From Rhodosorus marinus (taxonomy: Eukaryota > Rhodophyta > Stylonematophyceae > Stylonematales > Stylonemataceae): a DNA stretch of 64,000 nucleotides. A program made the translations under genes and the position numbers. Location of the stretch: assembly GCA_029953675.1 (NCBI GenBank), contig JAMWBK010000012.1:682001-746000 (forward strand). Direction: 5' to 3'. The notes below the pieces were generated by a model that had not been told where the DNA came from, made no database searches, and was given only the letters and a program-made list of their open reading frames with translations. Below, piece by piece: positions 10,001 through 21,385 of this stretch. Within the stretch, counting starts at the first letter, position 1. Each line of letters begins with the position of its first letter.

Positions 10001-13000
10001 GCTCTCCTTAACTTCCCCTCCCACATACAAGAACAAGCAATCGAGTAAAACCTTCAGTTGAATACGCTTCGACCCACACTGTCAAGCATGTGAACAACCA
10101 GAGTTCAATACCCAGCACGAATATCCGTAAACTTCATCAACCACCCATTCCTGAGCACAAACACATGGAACTGAGACTAATCCGGATAGCCGTCCGAGCT
10201 GAAGATGTTCTGCCCATAGTTTTTTCGGGGGAAAGTTGCGGTTGACCCTCCACTTACGTTTTCCTATTTTTCTTTCACACTCGCTCCTTTGCATGAACAG
10301 ACACTAAACACAATCGTATGCCACAAAGCGCCTTTTTTGTCGCGACTCCGTTCAAAAGGAAATAAACCTGACTTCAAAATGACCTGAAAGCTGGAGACTC
10401 TGCGGAAGCGCCGATTGCATAGAACGGGAAGGTTTTTTTCCAATCAAACCTAATCAAACAATGCAACGAACTTTTTCCTGACCGCATATCATCTTGGAAG
10501 CTGGTAGCCTGGAGACCATCAAGAACACGTAAGTGGCAGAGTCACAGAGCTAGATGACTACGGCAAGGGAATCTCGTCATCTTGTCCAGGGCGGTATTTA
10601 TTCCTGTATTTATGCGCGATGCACTTTTTGAACTTGCCGCCGTGAGTCCTAGAGCTTTCTCAACGATCTTTCGAGCAATTTTTAGGACGGAGGAGGGTCG
10701 TACGACCATCAGGAGCAAGTATCAAACCGCTAGCATCAGGCCTTTTTCTCGGATTGATCTATTTACTGGTGGTCCATCTGCTCCGCTCCAAACCACCTAT
10801 GCGCAAAACAATTTTCTTAGGAACGACATCTTGCCCACTTTTACGCCAATTCGATTTCAGAGAACGACCCTACAAAAGGAACCTGACGTCGTCGGAGCCC
10901 TTGGAACGTCAGACCGTGTCTTGGTACCGTTCTCCGTTTCTACTGAAGCGACTGTACGTGGTATAGAGAAGTTGCGACTATAGCAGTAAAACAAATTCTG
11001 GGAACGAGGCCTACATATTTTTCGGCTTTCTTCAGCGTTCCTGGACCCACCCTGGTCGCCTTGTTTTTGTCACGATGCTCATAACTAGCTCTACATTCAC
11101 GGATGCGACGACCTAAAAGCTGGATAGTTTTTCGCGATACACGCCCATTGGAAGGCCATACAACCTTCGTAACTATTTTTGATCCCTTCCAAGGATATGA
11201 ATTCAACAGCTCTGGTAACTTGTAAAGCTTAACTAATCCCTGATGGGAATTTGAACTCGACCAATAGTTTTCAACTGCATAACTCGCGGGATGGACGCCG
11301 ATTGTTATCCCCGCATTCTTGACCGGAAGGGTTTCTTACTATCATTGATTGATGATTCAATAAACGCCAGGGAAGCTGCAAACAAAAATGGTAGTGCGTA
11401 GAAAGGCATAGGTATATACCTACGCCTGATCCCAATCTTGGAATAAAATGAAGAACAAACTCCGCAATAAAAAAAAAAAAAACGCTTTATGCTCTAACTA
11501 AACCCGTAGTCCCGGCGAGGTTGAGCAGTTCGGGCAGTCATTGATCTCGTCTGAGTTGACATCGCCATCCTCTTCACAGAGCTGACGTCCGGACATGTCC
11601 TAGTTCAGAACAGCACCACGGATCTACCTGCGTTTGTTTCAGGCCACTTCGCAATCTAATCGTCCCGCCTTTTTGTCAAGCGCGTGAGAATCGGATCGCA
11701 ACGGTTGTGGCTACTGTTTCTTGCCTTGCGTGTGCGCTCCTCCGAGGCCTAAGGACGAGATGCCACAAACGTATGAAATATTTCATGAGGGAGTGTTGGA
11801 CCTTAATAGTCTCCACTGTTGAATTCGAATCGGAGCCTCCATCGATCGGCTTCGACAGAAGGGACTTGTAGACCTGGGACTCGCAACCCGAAGATCTGCC
11901 GCGTGTGGCAGTTCCTCGATCGGCATGATAGCCGAGGCTAGCTGCTGTCGCCTTAGCTTGCACGCTCTAGTTCCTCGTAGCTAGTTCACGTTACTCTTTC
12001 TGTAGCGCCCGTCCTTCCGTTTTCAAGGTTGTGAGAGCTGGATCGACTTTTTCAGCAACCATCTTCTGGGCTCATGTGAGCTCAATTCATTTTGAAAGGC
12101 TTACGGATGAGACTTCATACGCGTATGAACGAGATCCTGAACGAAGAATTGACCCGAGTTGGCTACAGTGTCGCATCGAATCGGAACTGCATCGATCGGT
12201 CTCGGCTGAGGAGGCACCTCGCTGCATCACAGATCTCCTGTCTTGGATGCTCTAGCCAGACTTTCGGAAAACTGTGAAACTACCAGTCCCTTTTCCTGTG
12301 CCAAGTCCCATCCGCTGCCCAACTCCCGGGTGGACTGCCGCTAGGAAGGAAAGGTCTAAAGGGTTCTAGCCTTTCATTGTGTAAATTTTTTGGCTGCCTC
12401 GGCATGTATTTTTGGAATGTGGTCACAAATGTTCTACTGACCATCCCGCACGGGTCCTAGTACTTTGTACTCAAACGCCGTTTCAATTTCGCCTTGTCAC
12501 GATGCTTGTGCTGGATCGTGGCCAAGGCTCGCCCCATCTCGTGTTGAACGTTTTAGGTCTGGGGTACCTAGATCGCACTACGCCCTGAGTAGGGCCTAAG
12601 CCTACGTGTGTAAAACTACCGCCTCCCCGAATGCTTGCACATTCTAAGTTCAGTATTTTACCCGCGAGCTTGTCAATATTTTAAAGTGGGAATTCGACTG
12701 TTGTAAAAGCGGTGATTTGATCCGACCTCTATATCAGACCAAAGCTGCAAGAAATACTAGGAGCTTAAACGGAATCCTAAGGCAAGATCTCATTGAGCTA
12801 CGCCGTTCCATAATCGCCGGAGAAAGAGGGTTCGGCAAGAACAATGCCGTTCTCGTGAAAGTCCTTCTCGCCAACCATGCTATGCGATTCGATGGCGAGC
12901 TCACACCAATGCGCAATAGACACAATCCACTCATGAACTTTCACCGTTCCTAGAAATATTATCCCTTTTTGTTTTCTACTTCCCACTATCACAGCCGGGT

Positions 13001-13099
13001 GAGCATCTTATACTCTTCGCCGATAGAAGGAACGATCGTACGCCGAGAGCATGGCCAGCCTCCCCTTCAGTGAGTTCGAGCCGCAAAGGTTTCAGCCTT
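7046..13099. other. Gene-poor region, no confident gene
   Basis: Six kilobases in which I cannot defend a gene. G-rich tracts occur at 8000-8060 and 9470-9500, homopurine GA-rich sequence at 8735-8760, and a C-rich tract at 8530-8545. A minus-strand open stretch at 10940-11206 has a basic, plausible-looking sequence (NGRVSRKTIQLLGRRI) but no start context, splice partner or family I recognise. Plus-strand 10582-10983 is open for 133 codons without recognisable motifs. The composition resembles decayed repeats, and recognisable LINE tails begin just beyond, at 13100. Confidence 0.5.
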
Positions 13100-13400
13100 T
13101 GATTGTGGAAAGTTCTGGTCACCTTGAAAATACAAGCTTTGGAGTGGCTTCGCGAAGGTTTTACCGACCATCCTGCCGAGTATCTTGTACTTCTACGCCG
13201 GTTCAGTGTCGTATGGCGATATTCTAGCAGGGTACTAGCTGAGTCTCGCTACCGCCGCCTTGGCTTGCAGGCTTCTGCTGCTCGTAAAGAATCCGCTTGG
13301 GCGCAGGATCTGGTTCTGGCGTGCGAATTCATGTTGGACGCGCGTCATCAGTGTCTCCCTTTACGCTCCTCATGGCAGATAGGCTCTGAACAAGCGCAGA
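13100..13400 (+). pseudogene. Degenerate LINE C-terminal tail
   Basis: The plus-strand translation WLREGFTDHPAEYLVLLRRF, followed by RVLAESRYRRL, lines up with the tail of the 270-4184 element (WLRELFRERPDRLQSWFTRL, then LMLEARVLRR). It continues with a segment LDARHQCLPLRSS that the first element lacks but that recurs at about 13910. This marks a second, older subfamily. Only the end of the ORF is recognisable. Confidence 0.5.
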
Positions 13401-13739
13401 TAGTGATGCTGCCGGTCTGGAATGTACCTGAATATCGGAAAATTGCTGAGTTCCCCAATTCCGGGACTGCGAACGTAGACATCGACAAGACTGTAGCAAC
13501 GACAGCACAAGGCGATCGATCTGTACTGAGCTAGCCAGGCGACGCAGCCGACGACGATTTCCTGAATAAAACAGGACATCACGCTCACTTCGAGACCCAC
13601 GACCTTAGCCCAGACCTGGTGGCCATCTACCCCAGGACCTGGCAACATTCCCTGAGTCATTCTGAATGATGGGACCGGATGAATGCGATGACCGATAAGA
13701 GCCTCCGCACGCAGAGGCGATGGCTCATCCAACCTTTCG

Positions 13740-13990
13740 GGATTCGGCGCTGTCTCAGCGGTTTGTACCGCTCGTGCTTTCGTCGTTTATACAGTGATGC
13801 TTCTCGCCGGCTTCGTCCTGACTTTCGCAGTGCCCGTGGGACATCTTGACAGCCTCCTCACGGACTGTCTTTGACACCCTTCCGCTCCACCGCTGCTCTG
13901 TTGGTGGACGGGCGTCATCAGCGTCTCCCTTCGTTAAGCTCCTACAGCGCTAGCTCGCTTCAGATAGATGACCGGGTATCTCTGACGGCT
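13740..13990 (+). pseudogene. Second degenerate LINE tail, same subfamily
   Basis: QRFVPLVLSSF resembles HRLVPLIIECF of the intact tail, and further on VDGRHQRLPSL matches the LDARHQCLPL segment at about 13340, with frameshifts between. The DNA at 13846-13867 also matches 28903-28924 in about 20 of 22 bases, tying this relic to another one 15 kb away. Confidence 0.45.
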
Positions 13991-14397
13991 TTCATTTCAC
14001 CATGATCATTCGCTCGCAGCTATAAGAGAAGACCTAACACCCCTACGAGCCAAGAAGTCTTAAGTCCATCCGGTCAGTCTATCTAGTAGGGGACAAGACT
14101 ACGGGCGAAAGTAGAAGAGAATACTGAGGGATTTTCGATACGACATTAAGAATAGTGATGTCCTCAAAAAGCGAACCGCTGTGCCAGCCGTCGCTCCAAG
14201 ACCCCCATGACAATCAAAACCCTCATTTTGGATCGGAATCAATGATTTTCTGTTGGGATGATGACGTCGATTGAAAGCTTTTTTCCGGGGAAGAAGACGG
14301 TGCGTGGGGGGGAAGATCGATTCTCATCTTTTCTGAATCTTCGATAAGGATTTCTAGGGCCTTCTTTGTTCCTTTTGTTGAGAATTTGAGAAATAAA

Positions 14398-15292
14398 ATG
14401 GAGAGCTTGGGAGAGTATTGGAAGAGATTTAAGACTTCCTCGAACCAGTCGGTGCGTTTTAAGGATTTGACTTGGACCCAGCTGAGGATGTTTTGTTTAC
14501 GATTTTTTGACCGGATTTGAACCAATTCTTTCCGTTCGTGATTGGATTCTACAGGTTGTTCTGCAGGTAGTCAACCTTGGTCTGCTTCTCTCCGGAGCTC
14601 TTGTGGCGTACAAGATCCTGAGCTTTATCACGCAGGCTGAGAGCCCTATTGTGGTCGTCTTAAGGTGTGTGGGAGTAGACCCTCCTTTTTGCCCGGGTTT
14701 TTGCAGGATTTGATGTGACTCTGAAAACTTGATAATCGTGCCATCATCGACCGCAACAGTGAAAGCATGGAACCGACTATACGAAGAGGTGATCTTCTCT
14801 TCTTATCAAACTACAAAGAGCCCTATACCACCGGAGATATCGTGGTATACCTCATACCAGGAAGAGAAGTACCGATTGTGCATCGGGTTGTAAAGGTTTG
14901 CTCGCAACGTGCTCACCAAAGACCTGAAAACCCCCTGTTCAGGCCTGTCATCTGACATCCATCTTCTCCCACAGGTCCACGACAACGAGACGGATTCAGA
15001 CCCTCAAATCTTAACCAAAGGGGACAACAACTTCGCAGATGATATCCAACTTTACGAAGGTAGACGTTGGCTAACTCGAGATCTGATCATTGGAAAGGCG
15101 TATCTTATTGTCCCTTATGCGGGAATGGTGCGTTAAAGAACCAACTCTAGCCGCGCTCCGCTTTATCCCCAAGAATCTAACCGTTGACCCGTTCTGCTTC
15201 ACCCTTAGTTGACCATATGGTTGAACGACTACCCACCCTTGAAGTTCGCGCTACTCGGATCGATGTCTCTGTTCGCTTTGTTAACAGACTAG
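14398..15292 (+). CDS. SEC11: Signal peptidase complex catalytic subunit Sec11
   Basis: Five exons: 14398-14451, 14555-14664, 14760-14895, 14975-15127 and 15209-15292, giving 178 residues, the normal Sec11 length. Every junction has GT-AG ends and a consistent phase. The product is the ER membrane serine protease that removes signal peptides. A single N-terminal membrane segment ([19 protein letters not shown]) leads to SPIVVVL and SESMEP. The catalytic serine is residue 57, formed downstream of the exon 2/3 junction. The catalytic His96 is in IVHRVV, and ILTKGDNN supplies the acidic region. The C-terminus, [13 protein letters not shown], matches the family only if the last intron is removed; without that step the protein would stop three codons later. 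The residue before the catalytic serine is Glu, where human SEC11 has Gly. Exon 1 is the least certain; its acceptor could be 12 bases further on. Confidence 0.92.
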
Positions 15293-16089
15293 TCCTTCCC
15301 GCAGTTTCAACCAGCTCGACGAGGGAAGACTATCGTGAAACGAGTGCTGATGTGCTCATCTCGCCACCTCCGCTCGCCCACTGCCGTTCCCGTCAATGAC
15401 GCAAAGGAACAGGCGAAGGCACGAATTGTCTCTCAACTGAATGTGCATTGTGAACTCGCCGTCGTCAACAACAATTTTCTAATAAAAAGCTTCGGAACGG
15501 AAGAGGTGGTTGTAGAGAAGCCAAAGAGCGCCCGAACGCGTAATATACTTTCTCGTTGCCGTTGAATAGAAACTCTTCGCCTACAAAAGGGTTTGTGGCT
15601 TTGCTCAACCTACTCCGGAAAAACCAGTTCGCTGGTTTCACGGGTTCCGAGTTCCTCCATGGATAGTCTGGTGGAAACACCAGACTCCCTCTACAGACAG
15701 GCTGGTGGCAACTCCAGAGATCCTCTACAGAAAATTTGGTGGCAACTCCAGACTCTCTCTACCGACAGTCTGGTGGCAACTCCTCAATCTTTCTACAGAC
15801 AAGTCTGGTGGAAACACTAGACACCCTCTGCAGACTTTCGGTAGAGACGGTCTGGTGGAAACACCGGTCCTCCCTCTATAGACAGTCTGGTTCCTTCTCA
15901 ATTCTCGTCCGCTAAGTACTCTCGATCCTACATGACAACGACGATATCGAAGGAAGGTGATCTCATAGCGAATATCTTCAGCTGCCTGGAAGGCTGCGGA
16001 GAATTGAAGGCAGAAGCTGGGACTGAGTTTAGCCAAGGTGAAGTTGATTCTGAGACAGATAAAGGAGCTTTGAACTGAGCAGAACAAGA
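15293..16089. other. Intergenic, with a minisatellite
   Basis: A 76-codon plus-strand open stretch at 15335-15565 overlaps the Sec11 3' flank and has no recognisable motif. The rest is the tandem repeat at 15664-15897 and the probable promoter of the DHHC gene. No other gene is seen. Confidence 0.5.
15664..15897. repeat. Degenerate minisatellite, about 38-base units
   Basis: About six imperfect copies of a unit beginning AGTCTGGTGG and containing CTCCAGACTC or a variant, then a CTCTACAGAC block. Within a unit, TCTGGTG is followed by its near complement CACCAGA, so each unit can form a small hairpin. Copies differ by substitutions and small indels, so the array is not freshly expanded. Confidence 0.75.
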
Positions 16090-17223
16090 ATGGACAGTCT
16101 TGGAAACTACCGTGTCTATCGGTTTGGTTTGTGCCTGTTGCCCCCGTCTTGGAAACCCATCGCATGGAGTCGGGTGATATCCTTCACAGCGATTGCGATG
16201 TGCTGGTGGATCTTGTTCGTTACTAAAGCTTGACTTCATAGCCAGCCTTCACGTTCGTGTTCTGATCCTTAGTCTCGTTCTTCGACTGCTAAACACTAGA
16301 CTTCCATTCATTGTCGGTGGAAAGGGGAGTAGGTTGCTACGGCTGTGCTTTCTGTTTGTTCATCTGGACATCGCAGCGTGTGAACATCTTCTTCTAAGAA
16401 CGGCGTGTACAGACCCTGGAATTGTGCTTCGTTCGAGTTCTCCTCCAGCAGACGCTGAGAAATTCCGGCTTAAGAACGGTCGATATCCACGCTCAAAGCC
16501 AGCAACGGTGAACGGCGTTAGCACCCACACTTGGTTTTGCGGTAAGCTTTCTCTCAGATGAAGAAGTCGTGCGGCCGAGCGCGATTTGATTCTGTCTAAA
16601 TCAAGCATTGTGTTTTTGATGATCTTTAGGTACCTGTCTGATATGGATTCCTCAGAGAGGATTCCACTGCAAGACTTGTGACGTCTGCGTTCAACACTTT
16701 GACCACCACTGCGAGTTCACAGGAAGCTGTATTGGTGAGCAAACGGAATCTGTTTGTCGTTTTCTTCATGAACGAGCAAGAAAAGAATCTGTGGTCCTCA
16801 CCAGAGAGCTTTTTTGTCATCTCCAGGCGAACGCAACTACGGTCTGTTCTTTGGGGCCGCGTTAACGGCATCGCTTGCAGGATTGCTGAGCACTGTCTGG
16901 ATCGTCCTGTTCGTTGTTGAGCTTACTTCGATATCGAGCGAACAGAAATCCGTTCTCCTGAAGCTAACCGAAGGCCTCGGCTCGAGAGCGACACTGAAGC
17001 TGGTGGTAAGCTTCGTCTACCTGTCGCTATAGACAGGCCTAACCCAGTTCTGATGGATCGGGTTTTCCAGGTTCTTGCTTTCGTCATGGTGCTTGGAATG
17101 GTCTTCTTCTTCAGCTTTGCGGGGCTTCTTCTTCATCACCTTCAGCTTCTTCGGGAGAACATTACACACCACGAGATGGTACGATCCGGACCACTCTGCG
17201 GCCAAGCAGCGGTATCTCCATAG
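16090..17223 (+). CDS. DHHC-type protein S-acyltransferase (palmitoyltransferase)
   Basis: Proposed exons: 16090-16214, 16273-16541, 16630-16734, 16827-17005 and 17071 to a stop at 17223, giving 276 residues. The enzyme transfers palmitate to cytosolic cysteines of membrane proteins. Two N-terminal membrane segments are followed by TACTDPGIVLR (the DPG motif). The cysteine-rich domain then runs from WFCGTC through GFHCKTCDVCVQHFDHHC (DHHC at 156-159) to GSCIGERNYGLFF. Two more membrane segments follow, and RENITHHE is the family's TTxE-like motif. The first intron uses a weak GTTCGT donor but keeps phase. The 3' end is open: bases 17179-17223 also form a possible 45-base GT...AG unit, and a further exon may exist around 17224-17410. 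Confidence 0.85.
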
Positions 17224-19657
17224 CTGACTGGTGGAGTCCTTTTGCTTTCAAAGTTGAGAGGTACTTGGGAACAAAGTTCTGGACCTCCGAAGAGTGCGTA
17301 TCCAAAGCGGAGTCTGGTTGAGGTGCTGAAGACGCTAGTCACAGACCGGCGGCCGGAGAGTGAGTTGTGGAGTCACATTCAGACACCGGGAGGAGGGTCC
17401 GGACAGGTTTAGCGCCGTGAGAGATATTTCTTGTTGTACTGAGCGCGTCTGGAGTCATTTTTGGTACCCAAAACCCCATCACTCTTGCCTTGGAAACTGT
17501 TATCCGAGTTTTCTTGTTTTTGGTGGCGTGCCTTGCACGCTCCTCTTTTGGTTTGTCCCGAAAAGTTTGTTGGGCATCCCCCGGCAGGACTTGTTTCGAA
17601 TCATATTGAAGAGAAGAAGGGAAAGCTGCTCTATCGCCCCTTGAGCGCGTTGAGAAGAGGATGAGCTTCGCTAGTACAAGAGGCCCCAGGCAAGGAACCT
17701 GACAATTCTTGGCGTCGAGACTGCGTTTTGGCAGAGACAAGAACTGTCCCAAGCCGCAGAGAAGATATTACAACAACGCGTCATCTTCCCACTAAATCTG
17801 CACTTGTAACTGGACGTGGCGATGTGCGCACCGTCCAGTGAACCGAAAGGTTTTTTCAACGCTCCCGTGCAGCAAGCTCTTTGCGGGACCGTCTGAGCAA
17901 ATTTTACGCCTCCGATATCTTGCAACCTACGTCACGTCCCGGCCAGGAAAGGCCGTACGAAAAATCCAAGTCCGCGAACTTTGAAGCAGAATTCCAAGTC
18001 TGTCGCGGATGGCGTGGGTGCTCCTTCAATCAATTGCACACACACAAGCGTGTTCCCAGCCTGTCAACCCCCCACGTTGCTTCGAGACAAGTGCGGCTAT
18101 CACGGTGTCGATAAATGTAGCCAAAATCCTCCCGAAAACAAGCCGGGACGAACGTGGGACAAATTTGAGCTCAGGTCTTTCCTATGCCTCTAAAAACCAG
18201 CATTTGAATAACAAAAACTAAACAAAGAGTCAACAGACAGGGCTCCCTGCTCTCTTCTCCACGAACCGTATACAAAGATTATCTACCTCAGTCAGAAACG
18301 TAGCCAAGGCCCTCCCAAAAAGCGAAGGGGAGATTAACGTGGGATGAGCAGAGCTGAAGTCCGTCCCTACGTGTCTCAAAACCAGTGTTGACAAAAGGAA
18401 AAAAAAAAAAAAAAAGCTTTCTAAGCAGACAGACAAACTACATGTCCCGTCCCTTCTCCAAGGCAATCCCTTCATCGCTCTGCTGAGCAAATTTGCACCA
18501 ACGAGAAGTCCACCAAATCCCACAATATAAGTGTCACTAACTATGAACCAAAAATATACAAAACAAAATACAAATAATTAAGTAATAGTGGTATATCAAT
18601 CCATATTAACAATATATTTTTAAATCTATTCCAAAAAGATCTTATAGAAATATATTTATAACTATTCAGTCACTATATGGTACTGATAGACATGACACTT
18701 ATAGTCATCCTAAATCTCAGAGACGCATCATCGGCCACCGTGGCCGGAATCCAGGGCGGCAGCCTACCATGTACCGTATCTGGCTCAATATATCACTATG
18801 AAAATAATCTTAATGAAAATATTGTATTGTATATACGATATAAAATATAGCTTAGATTGGTACATATTTTTATTTATGTATAATGTTTTTGAAATAATTG
18901 CACATCATTTTGTCGGAGAAAAAATGAAGACAGGAGGCGCCTGCTGCTTGACGACTAGAAAAGAGAAAACCAAGACGTTCTTAAACTTTTCAATTTTTTT
19001 TCTCCCTTTTTTCACGCAGCAGAGCTTACAACTCCGAATCACTCGATCCCGTTCACCAACCCCCCTAATATTTCTGCCCACATTGACGAAAACAATGAAT
19101 ATAATAATAAAATACGAAATGGGTAAATCGAAACCCAACGGGTTTCAACATTCCGATCGAAGATAGCAATCATAAATGTCACTCTAGTTGAAACTAATAA
19201 TGACTGAATGTGAATATTTAAAATTAGTTTATATTTTAAATATACAGTTATGAGGATTGATTGATTGAATACTCAATTAGTTTACAATTTTAAAATATAA
19301 TTTATTGATATTGATTGTATGAATGATGACGCTTATAATATTATTTTGTTTTTTCTTGGTCTGGTGGTGAAAATGGGGTTTGATTTATGTGGTCAAAATG
19401 GATGAAGACGAGGTTTATAAGGCAACTTTGGAGGAGGATTGGATGGGGCGGGAGGATCGGGGTTTGGGGCAGGGGAAGGGGGGCTGGTCGTCTGGGCGGG
19501 ATGATGTGAAGCTGTTGGGGGTATATTTTATTGGACAGGTGAAGAGAAGAAGGGAGGTGGGCTAGCTGCGCTTGCTGGGGTTCTTCTTCTTGTCTGAATG
19601 AGAAGTGTTCTTCTGTGGGGAGGGCACCGGGGCGGGGGTGGGGGGTGAGTTTCGAAG
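17224..19657. other. Intergenic, AT-rich in part, with a direct repeat
   Basis: 17224-17410 may hold the last exon of the DHHC gene; two frames are open and I cannot choose. 17880-18500 contains the direct repeat listed separately. 18520-19340 is strongly AT-rich with no open frame. 19370-19657 is G-rich on the plus strand and is taken as the promoter/5' UTR of the first sulfotransferase. Confidence 0.5.
18105..18415. repeat. Diverged direct repeat, about 185-base period
   Basis: The segment from AATGTAGCCAAAATCCTCCC near 18112 recurs from AACGTAGCCAAGGCCCTCCC near 18297. Shared blocks are AACGTGGGA, GAGCT, CTCAAAACCAG/CTAAAAACCAG and a following run of A. The second copy ends in a 17-base A run. 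Nothing is coded in it that I recognise. Confidence 0.55.
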
Positions 19658-21385
19658 ATGAGTAAGGCGGGAAGCAGGGATCCGTTCAGAATGAGGAAGA
19701 GTCCAGGGAGCTGGTTGACGCACAGGATTGTGATTTTTAGTGGTGTGGTGACAGTTTTGTTTGGGTTCTACGGGCTGACGTCGTTGAGGCAGGATTTGGA
19801 ATCGAGTTCGCTTGGTCAGGATGAGCAGTTTTTGGGCAAAAAATTGGTCGAAGTTCCGGAGGTTCCAGGTTCTGGACAGGGACCTACTGTATCAGCTGGT
19901 AGTGCAAGTGAGGAAGAGCTGATGGAGTCTCTGATGGACAAATACGCAATCAGTACTGAAGGTGGGCAAAAGCAGCCTGGGGCAGGTCCTCCGCTGCAGC
20001 CGCCTCAACAGGCACCTGTACCGCCGCCACCAGCGGTACCTCTATCAGCACCGGATACCCAGGTCCCTGCACCACCAGCCGTGCCCGTACCAACAGCGGA
20101 TGGACAGGTCCCTGCGCCACCAGCGCAGCAGCAAGTCCCACAGCCGCCAGCACAAGGCGATCCCGCAAACCCGTACTTCCGCTCCGTTGAAGTACCACCA
20201 GCGGGTGCGGCTGGTGGTCAACCTCCGCCACCACCTGCGGTACCAGCTGCTGTTGAACAGAATCCGCCCTCAGATCCGAATCCGCTCTCAGATCTAGACC
20301 TGTACATTCCAGAGGGCCCCAACGAGATGTTCGGAAAGACCATCTCCTTCAGCCCAATGGAGAAGTGGGACGCCATTCCGATCAACGTTGCGGATTACGA
20401 CCTGAGCAAACTGTCACAACAGCTGCCGGAGTGTGCGACCACTGTCTCACCGCCCAAGACGTTCATTTTTATCATGTCTTCTCATACTGGAAGTGCGTAT
20501 TCTCTCGGAGTCAGCGGATGCCAAGGTCATGTGAACTAAGAGCCGTGCTTTTGTGTAGGTACCGCAATGATGTCCCAGCTATTGCGACACCCAGATCTTC
20601 ACTGGCTTCACGGGGGTGGTACGATGGAACTCTTGAATCGGCCGGGCATTCTTGGCGACGATGAAGCCGAGGTAAGGTTCACAAGAGGGTTTATGTCCGA
20701 CTGCGTGAAAGTGGGTAAGGTCGGTGGGTTCAAAATGAATCCGACTCCGATCAAGCGCAACCCGGAACCATGGAAGCAGATTGCGGCCGACTTTGAGACT
20801 GGAGTCATCTGGAACTATCGAGAGAACATGTTAAAGAGGAGTGTTGGTCGATTCCCTCCATGTTTTCTCGACGATGACGTTTCTGTTGCCGGGGTCCAAG
20901 CAGGAATGAGCCGGGAGGAGCGATGTAAGCAAGGAGTCGGGTGCACGTTCAAGGTCGACGCGGAGAAGCTGCACTCTTTGATGGTGCGCTCGAAGATTCT
21001 CTATGATGATATGCATCAGGCGGTTAAGGAATTAACGGTGAATGCTGGTCGTCCGGCGTGCGTTCTGAATGTCCCGTACGAGGATTACCTCTACCACCCC
21101 ACGGAAACGATCCTTCAGATGGAAAAGTTCCTTGGGCTCAAGCCCTACATCACGGAGACGTGGAGGGCCAAAGCCACCAGCGACAACATGTGCGAGGTCG
21201 TAGAGAACTTTGCGGAGGTGTGCGCCGCATTCAGAGAGTGCAGCCTGTGGGGACAAATGTTAGAGGACCCGAAGAACAACTGCAGCTGCTCGAACTACCA
21301 GTACGAGTCTTTGGGGGGCGACGGTGTAAACCCGCTTTGCAAGGGATACTACCTACCAAATGCAGAGTACACCTGTCCGTACTAG
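19658..21385 (+). CDS. Golgi-type membrane sulfotransferase, paralogue 1
   Basis: Exons 19658-20492 and 20559-21385 (66-base intron) give 553 residues. Topology is type II: a short basic N-terminus, one membrane segment at residues 23-41, a Pro/Ala/Gln-rich stem (about 105-215) and a lumenal catalytic domain. FIFIMSSHTGSTAMMSQLL is read as the PAPS 5'-phosphosulfate loop, of the Stf0-like HTGST form. The intron sits inside it, so Ser279 is assembled across the junction. WNYRENMLKRSVGRFPP fits the 3'-phosphate-binding helix. The C-terminal region is cysteine-rich and ends in CSCSNYQYESLGGDG. The enzyme should sulfate a secreted polysaccharide, possibly a galactan; substrate is inferred. Paralogues lie at 25171 and 30264 on the same strand, with the same domain order and the same intron. 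The start is the first ATG after a G-rich leader. Confidence 0.82.

Noticed and set aside
11220-11290. GGTCGAGTTCAAATTCCC on the minus strand, resembling a tRNA box B
   Set aside because: The supposed T stem does not pair, and no box A is found at the right distance.
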